Source of the DNA: Strix aluco
Taxonomy: Eukaryota; Chordata; Aves; Strigiformes; Strigidae
Length of the DNA stretch: 64,000 bases
NCBI RefSeq assembly: GCF_031877795.1
Contig: NC_133942.1
Span: forward strand, 3,968,001 to 4,032,000
Reading direction: 5' to 3'
The notes under the pieces are model-generated. The model was not told the origin of the DNA. It worked only from the letters and a program-made list of their open reading frames with translations, and did not search any database. A program made the position numbers and the translations under genes. Every line of letters starts with the position of its first letter. The first letter of the stretch is position 1. This document shows positions 47,813 through 58,600 of this stretch, piece by piece.

Positions 47813-50800
47813 CCCCTGGGAGGGATAATAAATAGGTGTATTTCACAGATTAATAAAGCACATTTGCAAAGCTATGATATACATCAGAAAGTTGCTAATT
47901 TACGCTAATGACCCATTGCAAATTGCCAAATTTTGTGAATTAGCCAGCATATAAAGGAATACAATAAAAACCAGCAAGAACCATGCATCAAAGTGTACTT
48001 GGCTTATTTTGGTAGTCGTAGTTCACTTTTAATTACTTGTGGTGATAGGTACAGAGGAAAGGTACAGATTAGACGTGAAACCCCAAAAAAAATAAACAGA
48101 AAATCTTCAGGACAAGAAACTTCACCATGGCATCAGCTACTAAATCTTTGGGGAAGGAGCAGTAATTCTCCTGGAGATTAGTAAGACTCTACCTCTTCAA
48201 TTGAATTGATGGCGGTTAACGTTAGCTAAGTCATTACACACCTCATTTTCACTCCTTTAAAAGCTGCAAAGCAGACTCCTCCCGAGCTGCCCTTTCCACC
48301 ACTGGAGAAGCACCAGATAACTCCGAGCCAAATCTTTGGACTCACTTGAGTCACGAACCGTCTGTTTGATCAAAACCACAAACGGGCTCAGCAAATTTAT
48401 TAAAATCATTCCCAAACCGCCTTGTTTTGTTATCAATACATCAGCGTCGCCACGCAAAGAGACGAGATGTCACACGTGATGTAGCACTGTACAAAGATAT
48501 CATCAGAAGAGTGGCCGAGAGGGCCCAGGAACAGCTCTGAGGGAAAATCTGATGCCACAAAACCTTCCCGTGTCCGCGGTGTGCTTGGGGAAGGAGCAGC
48601 ATAAAGGGACAACATTAGCTTTCCTTTTTCTTTCTTTTCTTCCCCGTAAACAAGGAAATTAACTGTAGAAATTGATCATTTAATGTTTAAATACAAAATA
48701 TCAAGATTGTCCTGAAATCGTCCTTATTCATGCACAAAAATGCCCCCGCATCCTTTGATACCCCCTCTCTACACACGCACCCCCCTCACACAACATCTGA
48801 GCTGACGCTTAAGCAGCTACGTCAGTTATTTTGTGCATGTGAAGGACACTCAGCTGCAGCAAAAGCAAAACAACCTCTTGGTTTCATCTCAAAAACTGAT
48901 TTTTCACCAAAACCCAGAAGTGAAATAGGTGTTTGCTTTAAAGAAATTATATAATTTAAAAAAAAAAAAAATTAAAATTCACACAAGCAACTAGAGTCAC
49001 CGAGCAAGTTTCGCAGACAGGCAGCCATTCCCTATTTTCTCTACAGTAGGATTGTCAGAGCAAAACCCTACTCCTTCCTCTGAAACACGTCACACCACAA
49101 GGCACCCATCCTCGTCAGCAGGAAAACGCATTTTCAATGCAACTGAGTGGCAAAAGAAGCCACATCCCAGTGGGATCTTTTTTTCTTCTCTCCTCCAAAA
49201 CCAAGCAGCACCCCTTCCTCATCTGAGCCAACCTGGCATGGGGACGTGGAGCAGACCAGCTGCTGCCGGGGTGGCCAAAGCTCCAGTTCACTAGCTATGC
49301 GCAGTCACTGACGAGCTCCCAGGGCAGCCGCGTGCTCCGAGCCACCTTAGCTACCTACCCTTGATCTTACACAAGGCCCTTCACACCCAGATGAGCTCCC
49401 CAACATACCCCCTACATCCCCAAAACCCTGCTGGAGTCAGACGCCCTCATGCAATGGCTTCATCCTCCCTCCAGCCACTACCACTGCAGCACAAGCATCC
49501 AAATTATGACTTTCCCGAATAAGTGGGCAAGGGGAAGGGACCATACCCAGAGAGCCCACAAGCGCTTGACCTGTGCCCACAAAGCATCAGAAGAGACATC
49601 ACAGAGAACTGCAGACAGCCCAGGCCACCTCCAGCTGCTTTGGGGACTTCAGTGCTTCCCAAAAAAAACCTCTCCACAAACCACCATCAGCTGCGAAGAA
49701 ATACGGAGCGGGTTTGGGAACAGACCTGCGACTCTCACAACCCAGAGGTTGGGGAAACATCAGTCCGTATTCTGCAGCACGCCTGCAAAGATAAACACAG
49801 ACCTCACCTTGAACTCGCTGGGAAGCCACCCCATCTCCTGCAGGCTACCCGAAGCCCATCTGCTCGGTGTGCAGAAGCAACCGAGCACGGTTAAACTGTC
49901 ACCAGCCCCTGGCAAGGTCACCTGTGGCCTCACCTCCTTTCGGTAGGGAGCCAGCACGTGACGTGCTCCCTGCGAGCATCTTCCCGCTCGCTGCCTGCCC
50001 CTGGCAGGTCCCTGTTGCCGGCCAGAAGCAGCGGTGTCAACACTCAAAGGGCATAGCTGTGCACGCACGCTGTCACACATCCCCGAAACAACATACCTGG
50101 GACCATAAATACCATCTTATTTACATAATACTCTGGATAAAAGGGACAAAGAGGCTTATTGCATTACATCTGGGACTAGTATTGCATCAGCGCCCAGACG
50201 CCCTAATCCAAATCGGAGCCCTGCCATGCTGGGTGCAGCAGGTCGGCGGCAAGGTGCATCCTCACTCCCAGCCCACCCAAGGTTGACAGCAACACGATAC
50301 AGCCCAGCTCTTCCCCTTCCCTCCACCAGCAAGCAGAGGAAGATCCCTTTTCAGGCAGCACGCCCCCAGGAAATACCAAATAAATCGCTATGAGGCACGA
50401 CTGGTCCCTAACCACCTTTCTATTGTGGCTGAGCCTCAGGAATGTGATCCCAGACGTGGGTCTCCAACCTCTGTCACGGTGGGGACACCGACTTTGTTTC
50501 AGTAGGGATGCCTGCGTGGAAGCGCTAGAAAGACGAGGCAGCTTCTGGTTTTCTTTCATTTATGCAATTAAAATTAAAGATATTGTAAATATAATCTGGA
50601 GGCAAATCTCGACTCAACGTGGCCCGGTTCTCAAAGAGAATAAACCAGACAGAGCAAACTCTGGTCCTTCCTTCTTGTTCATACATAATAAAGATACACA
50701 AGCTGTTAGGTAGCTCCAACACAGCGTGAGAACCCCTTAACTGCCTTTACACTTTGCAAGCCCTTTCTTCCTGAAAAAGGCAGGTTTTCAGCTAGCCTAA

Positions 50801-51841
50801 CGATTTAAAGGGAAAAAGCTTTAGAGGCAGCAGAAGCAGACGCCATGCCCGCCGACATCCAACAAGTCGGGTGCAGCGAGCGCGAGGGGACTTTGCAACC
50901 TTCCAAGTGCAGAGAGGGAGAGATTATTTGCAGTTGCCACCCAGTCCACAGCATGGAGCTACAGATGGACGAACGTCCCTTATTTGCAGCAGCTTCTCCC
51001 CCCCGCCCCCCCCAAAAAATAACACCATTTTCGGCACGCGCAGAGGACACCGCGATAGGATAACACGTGTATTAAGAGACACCTACGTGTGTATACGTGC
51101 ACACACCAGCCCCCCTGGCTAGCGAGCAGCCTAATGGCAACTCACACAGACCCTCCACTGGAAACCAAGTCCAAGTGCCCAGCTTGAAAAAAGGAAAAAA
51201 AAAAAATACCCCGTGTCCTGGCCATACTCAATTACAGATCATTACAACTTGCTTGATAATTAATTTCCTCTGGTGGCTCTAACTGGCTTGCAGCCCTTGT
51301 CCTGAACACAAGGCCAGTTTAGGTGAAACATTAAATCCTTGTCCTTTTGCACCACCGAGACGGCCGCGCTCCCGGTGCTGCGCACGTCTCCCTCCCTACC
51401 CCGCAGCCAGAGGAAAAAACCTTGCTGGATGAACGAGGGCATAAAAGGGCAAAGATTTTTGTTTCAAGACCAAAACGGCTTCAAAATAATAAATTATAAA
51501 TTATTTCTGGTCAAGAGCTAATCAATAAAATAAGCTGACTGGATTTTTCGAGTGCTGTGCGTGTGCGGTCGTGTACTGCCAACAAAGAGCTAGAAATGTG
51601 CAGCATAATCCGATGCCGGAGTCATCGCACAAAGCGTGGAAATAGGTTTTCCTGAGGATGTCCAGGCGAGGAAGGCTGCAAGCACCCGCGCCGCCCCTGC
51701 GCGCGCCGGAGCCCGAAAGCCAGCCCTGATGCTGGCATCCTTAATTCTTCTAGAGGGGGGAGAAAGGGCCCGTGAGCTCTTTGGTGTGCGCCACAAAAAA
51801 CGTGCGTGTCTAACACCTCCTCCAAGGGAAAGGGCCTTCCC

Positions 51842-51895
51842 AGAAAGGGGGGAAAAAAGGAAAGAGGGAAAAAAAAAAGAAAAAAAAAAAAAGGG
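51842..51895. repeat. 54-nt homopurine tract
   Basis: Fifty-four consecutive purines (GA-rich, then nearly pure A) at the intron-side edge of the CpG island. In the sense direction this is a polypyrimidine tract. A tract of this length can form triplex DNA and also mimics a splice-acceptor pyrimidine tract. Confidence 0.85.
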
Positions 51896-53337
51896 CTGCT
51901 GGGAGATGGAGAGGAGCCAAGTCTGGCAGACCAGACCTGAACCTGTGACCTTCCCCGTGTACACAACGGGCGGGAGAGCTCCACGGCAGGAGCCGTCCTC
52001 CCGCACCCACCCGCAGCCTTTACGGGACGCCTCGCCTCGGCCACAGCCACGTTGTCACTGGCGGTGCCACCCCCGGGACCGGCCCCACGCACGAGCAGGG
52101 CCCCGAATCGGCCTCGTCCTGCGGCACCGGGTCATCGTCGCGCAGGGGCCCCGTGGGCCCTCTCCAAAGGGCGGCTGAGGGGGGCTGGGGCCCGGGCTCT
52201 CGCTCTTTGACCCCCCCAAAAAAGCACCCGGACAACTCGTGCTCGCTAAATGCCTTTGGGAAAATTTAAACCTTCTGTGGTTTGTGCTGAGAACCCCCCC
52301 CGCGAGGCGCCACAGCCCCCCACGCCGGCACCCCGGAAGGGCTGGGCTGCGGCAATCCAAGGGGAACAGCCCTCCCGGGGCCCCTCCGCTCCCCGAATCC
52401 CCCAAACCCTCCCCTGAGACCCGGGGGGGTAAAATGGAGAGGGCCCCCACCCCGGGGACAGAGGTGCCCCCTCGGGAACCGCATCCCCGCGTCCTGCCAC
52501 CACCCACGGCCCGGCCGCATCGCGTCCCCCCCAACCCGGACCCTCACCCCAAAACCTGCCCGGACGGTGACCCCACACACGGGGGATCCCCCCCCCCCAC
52601 TCCCCGCAGCCGTGCGGGCTCCATGACGCCCCCCCACGCTCCCGTGGCGGTGGGACACGCGGGGAAGCAGCTCCCAATCCTTCCATGGGGAGGGTTCCGC
52701 ACCCCACACACACGGTGAACCCCCCAACACACAGCCCGGTGGGGAGAGGGGGGGGCACGGCTGGGGACGGGGGGGGGGGGAACCCCGGCCCAACGGCCCC
52801 ATGGGTGCCCCCGGGTCCCCTCCGGCCCCACAGCCGCGGAGAAGGTGACCCCCACGGTCGCAAGGGGTGACCCCGCACCCCGGGGGGGGGAGCACCCGAG
52901 CCCCACAGAGCCCGACCTCCGAGGGCGGGGGTCACGGGAATCACACACCCTGTCCCAACGGTCACGGAGGGACGTCCCCGGAGCACGGCGACGGCGTCCA
53001 GCTGCGGGAGAGGGCCTAAACCGGGCGGGGGGCTCAAAGGCCGGGGGAGGGGAGGCGAGGGGATGTCCCGGCACCAACGGCCGCGGGGGAAGGCCCCGAC
53101 GGTCACCGCGGGGGGAGCCCGGGCCACGCCGGTCGCGGGGGGGGGGCGGTTGGAGGGAACGACGACCGGGGCCCAACGGTCACCGGGGGAGGGCCGGGGC
53201 CAGGCCCAACGGCCGCGGAGGCTCCCTAACCGACACCTCCCCCACACACACACACACCCCCCACCCCCCCCCGCCGCGGCGCCGCGGGGCCGGGCCGGGC
53301 CCGCACTCACCCGGCTCCGCTCCCGTCCCGGGCGGCC

Positions 53338-53352
53338 CTAAGTCTCCTCCAT
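53338..53352 (-). other. minimal upstream ORF 2 in the putative exon 1
   Basis: A four-codon ORF (Met-Glu-Glu-Thr-stop) starts at 53352 with C at -3 and G at +4, 27 nt before the donor. Such a minimal ORF allows easy reinitiation. It is seen in the sequence. A translational role is speculative. Confidence 0.25.
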
Positions 53353-53379
53353 GGGGCCGCCTGGCCGCTCCGCCGGCAG

Positions 53380-53406
53380 CTAGGGGCCGGCCGCCGGGGC
53401 CGCCAT
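53380..53406 (-). other. upstream ORF 1 in the putative ZNF609 exon 1
   Basis: ATG GCG GCC opens an 8-codon Ala/Pro/Gly ORF that ends in TAG. Its GGCATGGCGGCC context is also YY1-like, so it may be a transcription-factor site at the start region rather than a translated ORF. It counts as leader only if transcription begins above 53406. Confidence 0.3.
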
Positions 53407-53460
53407 GCCACCCGCGCCTGTGGGCCGCGCCGCGCCGCACCGCGCAGGCCGCGCCGGTGT

Positions 53461-53660
53461 CCGCCTGGCGGGGCGGGGCGGGGCGGGGCGGGGCGGGCGC
53501 TCGGCTCGGCAAGGCTCGGCAAGGCTCGGCCAGGCTCGGCCAGGTTCGGCAAGGCTCGGCTCGGCAAGGCTCGGCTCGGCAGCCCGGAGCCGGAACCCCA
53601 CCGGCAGCCGGAGCGGGGCGGCGCGGGCGCCAGGCAAAACCCGGAAGGCGGAGCGGGGAG
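53461..53660 (-). promoter_or_regulatory. TATA-less GC-box core promoter of ZNF609
   Basis: About six head-to-tail GGGGCGG units (53468-53498) form a dense array of Sp/KLF sites directly above the putative exon 1. An ETS/GABPA-type CCGGAAGG lies at 53641-53648. No TATA box is visible at a suitable distance. GC boxes, an ETS site and a YY1-like element at the start region are typical of broadly expressed CpG-island promoters. Orientation is assigned from the donor at 53311. Divergent transcription to the + strand is possible, but no + strand exon was recognised. Confidence 0.55.
53502..53583. repeat. 10-bp GC-rich tandem repeat beside the GC boxes
   Basis: About eight imperfect copies of a ten-base unit of the type aaggctcggc, with variants caggctcggc, caggttcggc and a register shift to tcggcaaggc, follow the GC-box array. 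The array lies at or just upstream of the expected transcription start, so its copy number could affect promoter spacing. Confidence 0.75.
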
Positions 53661-55598
53661 CGGGAGGGCGGAGAGCGCCGCCCCCGGCCGGGCGGAAGAG
53701 CCGGCACAAAGCGGGCGCGGGGGCCCCGAAAACGCGGAGACCGGATCGCGAGCGGAGCCCGGAGCGGAGCCATTCCCCGCCCCAGCGGCACCTCGGAGAG
53801 GGGGGAAGGGCGCCCTTTCGGGGGGGTTTTACACGCCGGGGGGGGGCGTGTGAGCCCGGCACGGTGCCCTCATGGCTGCGCTATCGAGGGTGCAGCTCAC
53901 GGAGCCGGCCCAGAACCCCTCAGGCTGGCTTCTGGGCTGGGTACTGCTCTGAAAGACCCACCGGGAGCAGGCAGGAGGGGTTCACCACCCAGGTTCATCC
54001 ACCCCAAAAACGCACAACACCGTGCCCCACGCAGTCATTTTTCCTCCCCAAACAGGTTTCTGGCACTGGACAGAAGGAGCATCTTCCTTCCCAAAAGCAC
54101 CAGGATCCCCAGCCCTCCTTGTCCCAGGAGGTGGTACATCCCCCAAAACCCTCCTCTCCAGACCCCGAAGTCTCAGTGCCAGGCCCGCGCTGGCTGGCCA
54201 GGAAATTCTGGCTCATCTCAGCAGAGGGTGGCCCAGCCTTGGCCCCAGGACACCCCAAAACCCGTCCAGCGCAGGAGCAGCTGTCCCTGAGCAAGGCGAA
54301 CCGGCGCAGCAATCTGTGCCGATGGAAGATGGGGCACAGGATCCACATCAGCACCCGGCAGCGCCGAGCTCGGAGCTGGGCCGTGGTCCTGCAGCGGAAG
54401 TGATGGAGCAGGGACCACCACCTCCATCCGCCCACCCGGGCTCTGGCGTGGGACCCAGAGAGCTGCCACCGTCCCGGGGCAGGGCGGGTCTCCTCCTCCA
54501 GCATGGTCTCAGGAGAACACCAAAGGACACGCTGATTTCTTCCAATGCTTTTCACCCCCAAACAAGGACAATGCGAGACCCAAACCCCTGGTGAAGGAGG
54601 TGGGATGCCGTGAAGGGCTGGGTTTGGGTGCCATTACCCTGTTTCTCTGGATTTTGCGGCTGGGGCAGGTGGGAGGAGAGCCAGAAGAGGTTTAAAGCAG
54701 TAGGAAAAGAGGGATGAGAAGAGCATTCATTTAGCCCGAAAGAGATAAAGAAGAGAAATTCTTCCTTATCAAGATAAGAGAAACTGTGCTCGCATGGCAC
54801 AAACCCAATGCTGGTGGGCCTAAAGACAACCTATATGAACAAATTCTGGTTGTTTTTTACTGAAATTTTTTAAAGGATTGGGTAAAAGGTATTCTGGGCA
54901 TTTGGTGTTGATTTTCAGCACATCCCAGACTAGGAATGATGCTCTCAAGGGTGGGAAAACCAGCTTCTTCCCGGAATGCAGAACAGACCAGGTCAGTGCA
55001 TCAGTCTGCTCGTTCCCTGGCAAAATCATAAATTATGTCATTAATACAGGAGGAACATAAGAACACTGCCGGGCAACATGGCTTCATCGTAAACGATCTC
55101 AGCATCCCTCCCATGGCGTGTTTTGCCACGACCATGAGCGGTGCCCGTGACCCAGCCTGCCCAGGGCCGCTGGAGCCTCAGTGCCGGAGCCGCCAGCCCC
55201 ACGGAACTCAACAGATTTTACTGATGACAGTGGAGAACGTGGAATCCTTGGGAATGGAACCTCCAGGTGACATGCAATGTGAACGATACAAAGGACAAGG
55301 AGTGACAAAGCAGCTGCCACTTGCATGGAGGTGGATGCAGGAGATGGATCTGGTTTAATATGAAGCCAAACCATGGGCTTGTGTTAACAGCCAGGCTTAG
55401 GTAGGGCGTGGGTGCCCCGTCCTGGGAAGCAGCACCCTGAGATGGGGATTTGACAGGCAGGTCGTGAGCCCCATGCTCCCCTTGTCCCTCAGGGGTGGTA
55501 CAAGATCCCACTCTGTCACAGCTTTGTCCGACGGTGCTGCGCTCCTGGGATAAGGAGCTGGAGCTGGAAACCCTGGGGCTGCAGCCAGGGTGCAACCC

Positions 55599-55664
55599 CT
55601 GGGTGCTGAGCACATCCTCCCTGGGTGCTGAGCACGTCCTCCCTGGGTGCTCAGTGTCCCGAGC
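55599..55664. repeat. 22-bp minisatellite, about 2.5-3 copies
   Basis: The unit ctgggtgctgagcacatcct followed by cc is repeated head to tail at 55599, 55621 and (partly) 55643, with a single change between the first two units. Confidence 0.8.
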
Positions 55665-58600
55665 ATCCTGCTCATCCCAGACCACGCCACTGAGGTGCAG
55701 GGCAGGGCAGCAGAGACACCAGTGGTGTTTTATGAAAGATGCCCGCCCTGTAACCAGATGCTCCTTCCCCGTGCACCCATTCTCTGCCCAGAAGAGCATC
55801 TCCCCCACCTTGGTCCCACAGCGGCTGCCTTGGACCGGCCGCTCAAGGGCCGAACCCTTCCACCCCTAGGAGAGATGCTCCAGGGAGCTGCAGGCAGCTC
55901 AAGCAAACCAACCCCAGTGTCCTGCCTCTCCCCACCGGCCACCACAGCCAAGTCCTCTCCTGCCGCCTCCTCCCCATGGCACCAGGACCCCGGGATGCCA
56001 CCCTAAACCCCTTGTCCCTCTCCAGCTGTGCTCCTACAGGCACTGCAGACATCTCCCCTCGCTCTCGAGGCACATCCACCCAAGAGGAGGACCTCCATGA
56101 TATGAGAAAGATGTGCAGGGAAGGCACCAGGAGTCCCAGCACACAGCTGATTAGAACCATACTGGTGGGACACAAGGGACAGGCTGGTGGATGGGGGGAT
56201 GCAGCCAGAGGAGGGAGGAAGCAGCAGAAACCCACCTCCCTCTGCCACAGCAAAGAGCAGCTCCCATGCCAGCACCTCTGTGCCAAGCCCAGGCAGCTCA
56301 GAGCTGAAACACCCGCAAGGGTTTTCCAAAAGAGGAATGACACAGGTGGGCGTTGAATCCAGATCCACCATCTCCAGCATCTCAGAGATCCCACAGAGAG
56401 CAAAGGGAGCCAGAAGACAACTCGGGGGCAAACAGCAGTGCCAGTGGGATGATTTTCCAGTGCTGCAGCATCCAGTGGCTGAGTTTCAGGGGGTGCAGGC
56501 AGCTGGCACTAAGGCTTCACACCCTCCTCCTCCTCTCTGATGGAGTAGTGACAGGAACTGAGGCAGAGGGCTGGGATAACCTGCAACCAGTGACTGCGCC
56601 AAGCAGCTGAGCTGGCAGCCCTGCTCTGCTGCCCGTTGCGTCCCCAGGGAGGAGGAGGAGGGATGCCAGCAGTGCTCAGGGGTTGCTCTGTCCCCTCTGG
56701 AGCAGGGTGGGCTCTGGGAAACGAGGAGGAGCACTCAGACCACGGGTGAGGCAGAGCCTGGAGCAACATGGCACGAAAGGCTCACAGCCCAGTGAACACG
56801 AATGCGTAATGAGCAGAGACACAGCAATGTGGGGAGATGCTGAATATGAAGGATTAAAGAAAAAGGAGAAATTAATCTTATTCATAAGGCAGAGCGGGTT
56901 TTTAACTCATGCACACAGCTGCTGGAGGGGGAGGTCAGCTTTTGCGGGGTGGCTGCTGCTTTGATACAAATGAGGAGAGAGGGCGGTAAGGCCTGGCGCT
57001 TGCCGGCGGTGCCAGGAGCTGTAAGGGCGCGCTCCTGGGAGCACAGAGCCCCCCTCTCACCCCGAGTCCCCTGCTTCCCCCAGCACACGTGCAGCAGGGC
57101 TCAGGCTCTCCGGCTGGTGGGAGCCATCCTCCCCGGCCCCGCGGTTTCTCACCCTTCTCCTGTGAGGCTGGTGCGGTGATGTGTCTGACCCCACCCAGCC
57201 AAAAGACCTCGAGGCACATTTTGGGGACGAGACGCTGCCAAAGCCAGGAGCTACCTCCTGGCTGCCGAGATGGAGGGAGCTGGGCTGGCCGCTGCTGCAA
57301 GCTCCCCTCGCCCATCCTGGGAGCCCACAGGAGATGTGGAGATGCCAGCACATGGCTGAATCCCATCCCATCAAGCTCCATCTCCCACCCACCCTTGTCC
57401 GCAGCACACGACTTCCCAGGAAGCTTGTTGGGCAAGAGTGCAGTGAAAACATGTCTCTTTTAATGCTGGAATACAATGGATAAAGCAATACCTAAAAGCA
57501 CTCTGGGATCCGTCTTGCACTTGCTTTCCAGAGTCGAGGACCATCCTGGCACCCTTCGGTGGCAGTCGGGTGCTGCGTGGGAACGAGGCGCTGCTCCCCC
57601 GCGGCTCACCCCATCGCTTTCTGCTTCATTAACCCCTTCTTTGCTCCCTGATGGATCTTTACATCCAGCTTCCCTGTAAAGAGGGGATTAAAAAAAAAAA
57701 ACACAACACAACAAACCCTCATCACTCTTTATATTTAAATGCTATTTGCAATGCAAATCAGCTGGAGGCAGCGAGGTCTCCTAGTTAGTGTGTTCCTGTC
57801 ACATTCAATTATCGTGCTTGAGGAGCCAGGCGTTTCCAGCCACCGTGGCTTCCCTCTGCGGGCACGACACTGGGGAGCCAGGGGCAAGCATGCCCAACGC
57901 AGCAGAGAGATGCCGGAGAGAGGGAAATTCAGCAAAAAGGAGAGTAAATTAACATCCAGCACTCACCCGCCACTACCAAGGGGGACACCGATCCCTTTGC
58001 TCGCCCCCAGGATGTGTGTCAACACGTTTGAAGGAGGTGGGGGACCGTCAAGCACCATGCTGGGGATGTGTTTCTCCACAGCGTGGTGGAAAGTCGGGCT
58101 TGGGGACAATAAGCCCTCAGCCTGGGGATGATGGTGCAACAGGACACACAATGCGATGGGGACCAACCACTCTGTGCTGCCAAGGGCCAGGTTGGTGGCC
58201 TCCAAGGCCACCAGCTGGGAGGGCCGTGCTGCCTTTGCCAGCAGGCAGCACCTCGGGGAGCCCAGGTGCCTGCAGCCGGCTGATCCAGCAGGACCCAGAG
58301 CTAATCCTGCCTCCCCTTGTCCTTCACAGCCCTCGGTGGCTTTGCTGCCAGCTCGGCTTTCCCACCTGGGAGAGAAGCAGGGCACCAGAACATGGGATTT
58401 GGGCAACTTCTGCAGAAGCAGCCAAAAGTCAGCACGGCCAGCAAGCCAGGAGGGCTGCCTCAGAGGAGCATCCCCGTCCCCCTCTTCCTGCCATAAAAAA
58501 ACAAGGATGCTCCTGCCTTCCCAGACAAAGCTCCCTCCTCCAAAAGGGAGAGGAAGAAAGGGAAGGTGATCTTAAGCAAGGCAGCACAGAAGAGCCACCC

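Larger units (their letters stand above)
45359..52049. other. intron 1 block between the CR1 copy and the CpG island
   Basis: The main content is a run of AT-rich, repeat-poor blocks (47.83-48.07, 48.17-48.50 and 48.6-48.97 kb, and short patches near 50.55 and 51.48 kb) that look like candidate enhancers. The 54-nt homopurine tract follows at 51.84 kb. No coding exon was recognised. Confidence 0.6.
38801..53310 (-). other. ZNF609: ZNF609 intron 1
   Basis: This 14.5-kb intron joins the putative exon 1 to exon 2. It begins GTGAGTGCGG and ends CCCTTCCAG in the sense direction. It holds the downstream half of the CpG island, one CR1 fragment, a 30-nt G run, homopurine tracts, a ZNF143-type site and AT-rich blocks that resemble conserved non-coding elements. 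No coding exon was recognised. Its upper boundary depends on the exon 1 call. Confidence 0.55.
53311..53460 (-). other. ZNF609: putative non-coding exon 1 of ZNF609 (5' limit approximate)
   Basis: In the CpG island the minus strand reads GAGCCGG|GTGAGTGCGG, an excellent donor with its last exon base at 53311. It lies about 14.5 kb upstream of exon 2 and immediately downstream of the GC-box array, as expected for the first exon of a CpG-island gene. The sequence contains a YY1-like GGCATGGCGGCC around 53406 and two tiny ORFs (53406-53380 and 53352-53338), but no long frame joining the ZNF609 ATG. The transcription start is not determined, so the upper limit is a guess. A different first exon within the island is possible. 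Confidence 0.5.
52050..53880. other. promoter CpG island
   Basis: This block of nearly 2 kb is visibly G+C-rich with CpG at high density, while the DNA on either side returns quickly to ordinary composition. It contains the putative ZNF609 exon 1, its donor and the GC boxes, so it is read as the gene's promoter island extending into intron 1. The extreme composition leaves long stop-free stretches in several frames on both strands (for example 52246-53310 minus and 52845-54290 plus). These are products of composition, not genes. Confidence 0.8.

Noticed and set aside
52246..53310. 354-codon minus-strand open frame in the CpG island
   Set aside because: It has no ATG at its upper end (the first codon is GTG at the exon 1 donor), lies in intron 1, and consists of low-complexity Gly/Arg/Pro sequence.
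52845..54290. 481-codon + strand open frame across the CpG island
   Set aside because: The amino acids are dominated by Gly, Ala, Arg and Pro from tandem GC boxes and repeats, and the frame spans the promoter. Stop codons are rare simply because the DNA is so G+C-rich.
53405..54403. 332-codon + strand frame starting ATGCCACCCGCG
   Set aside because: It is antisense to the putative exon 1 and promoter and includes the 10-bp tandem repeat translated as a periodic peptide. No domain was recognised.
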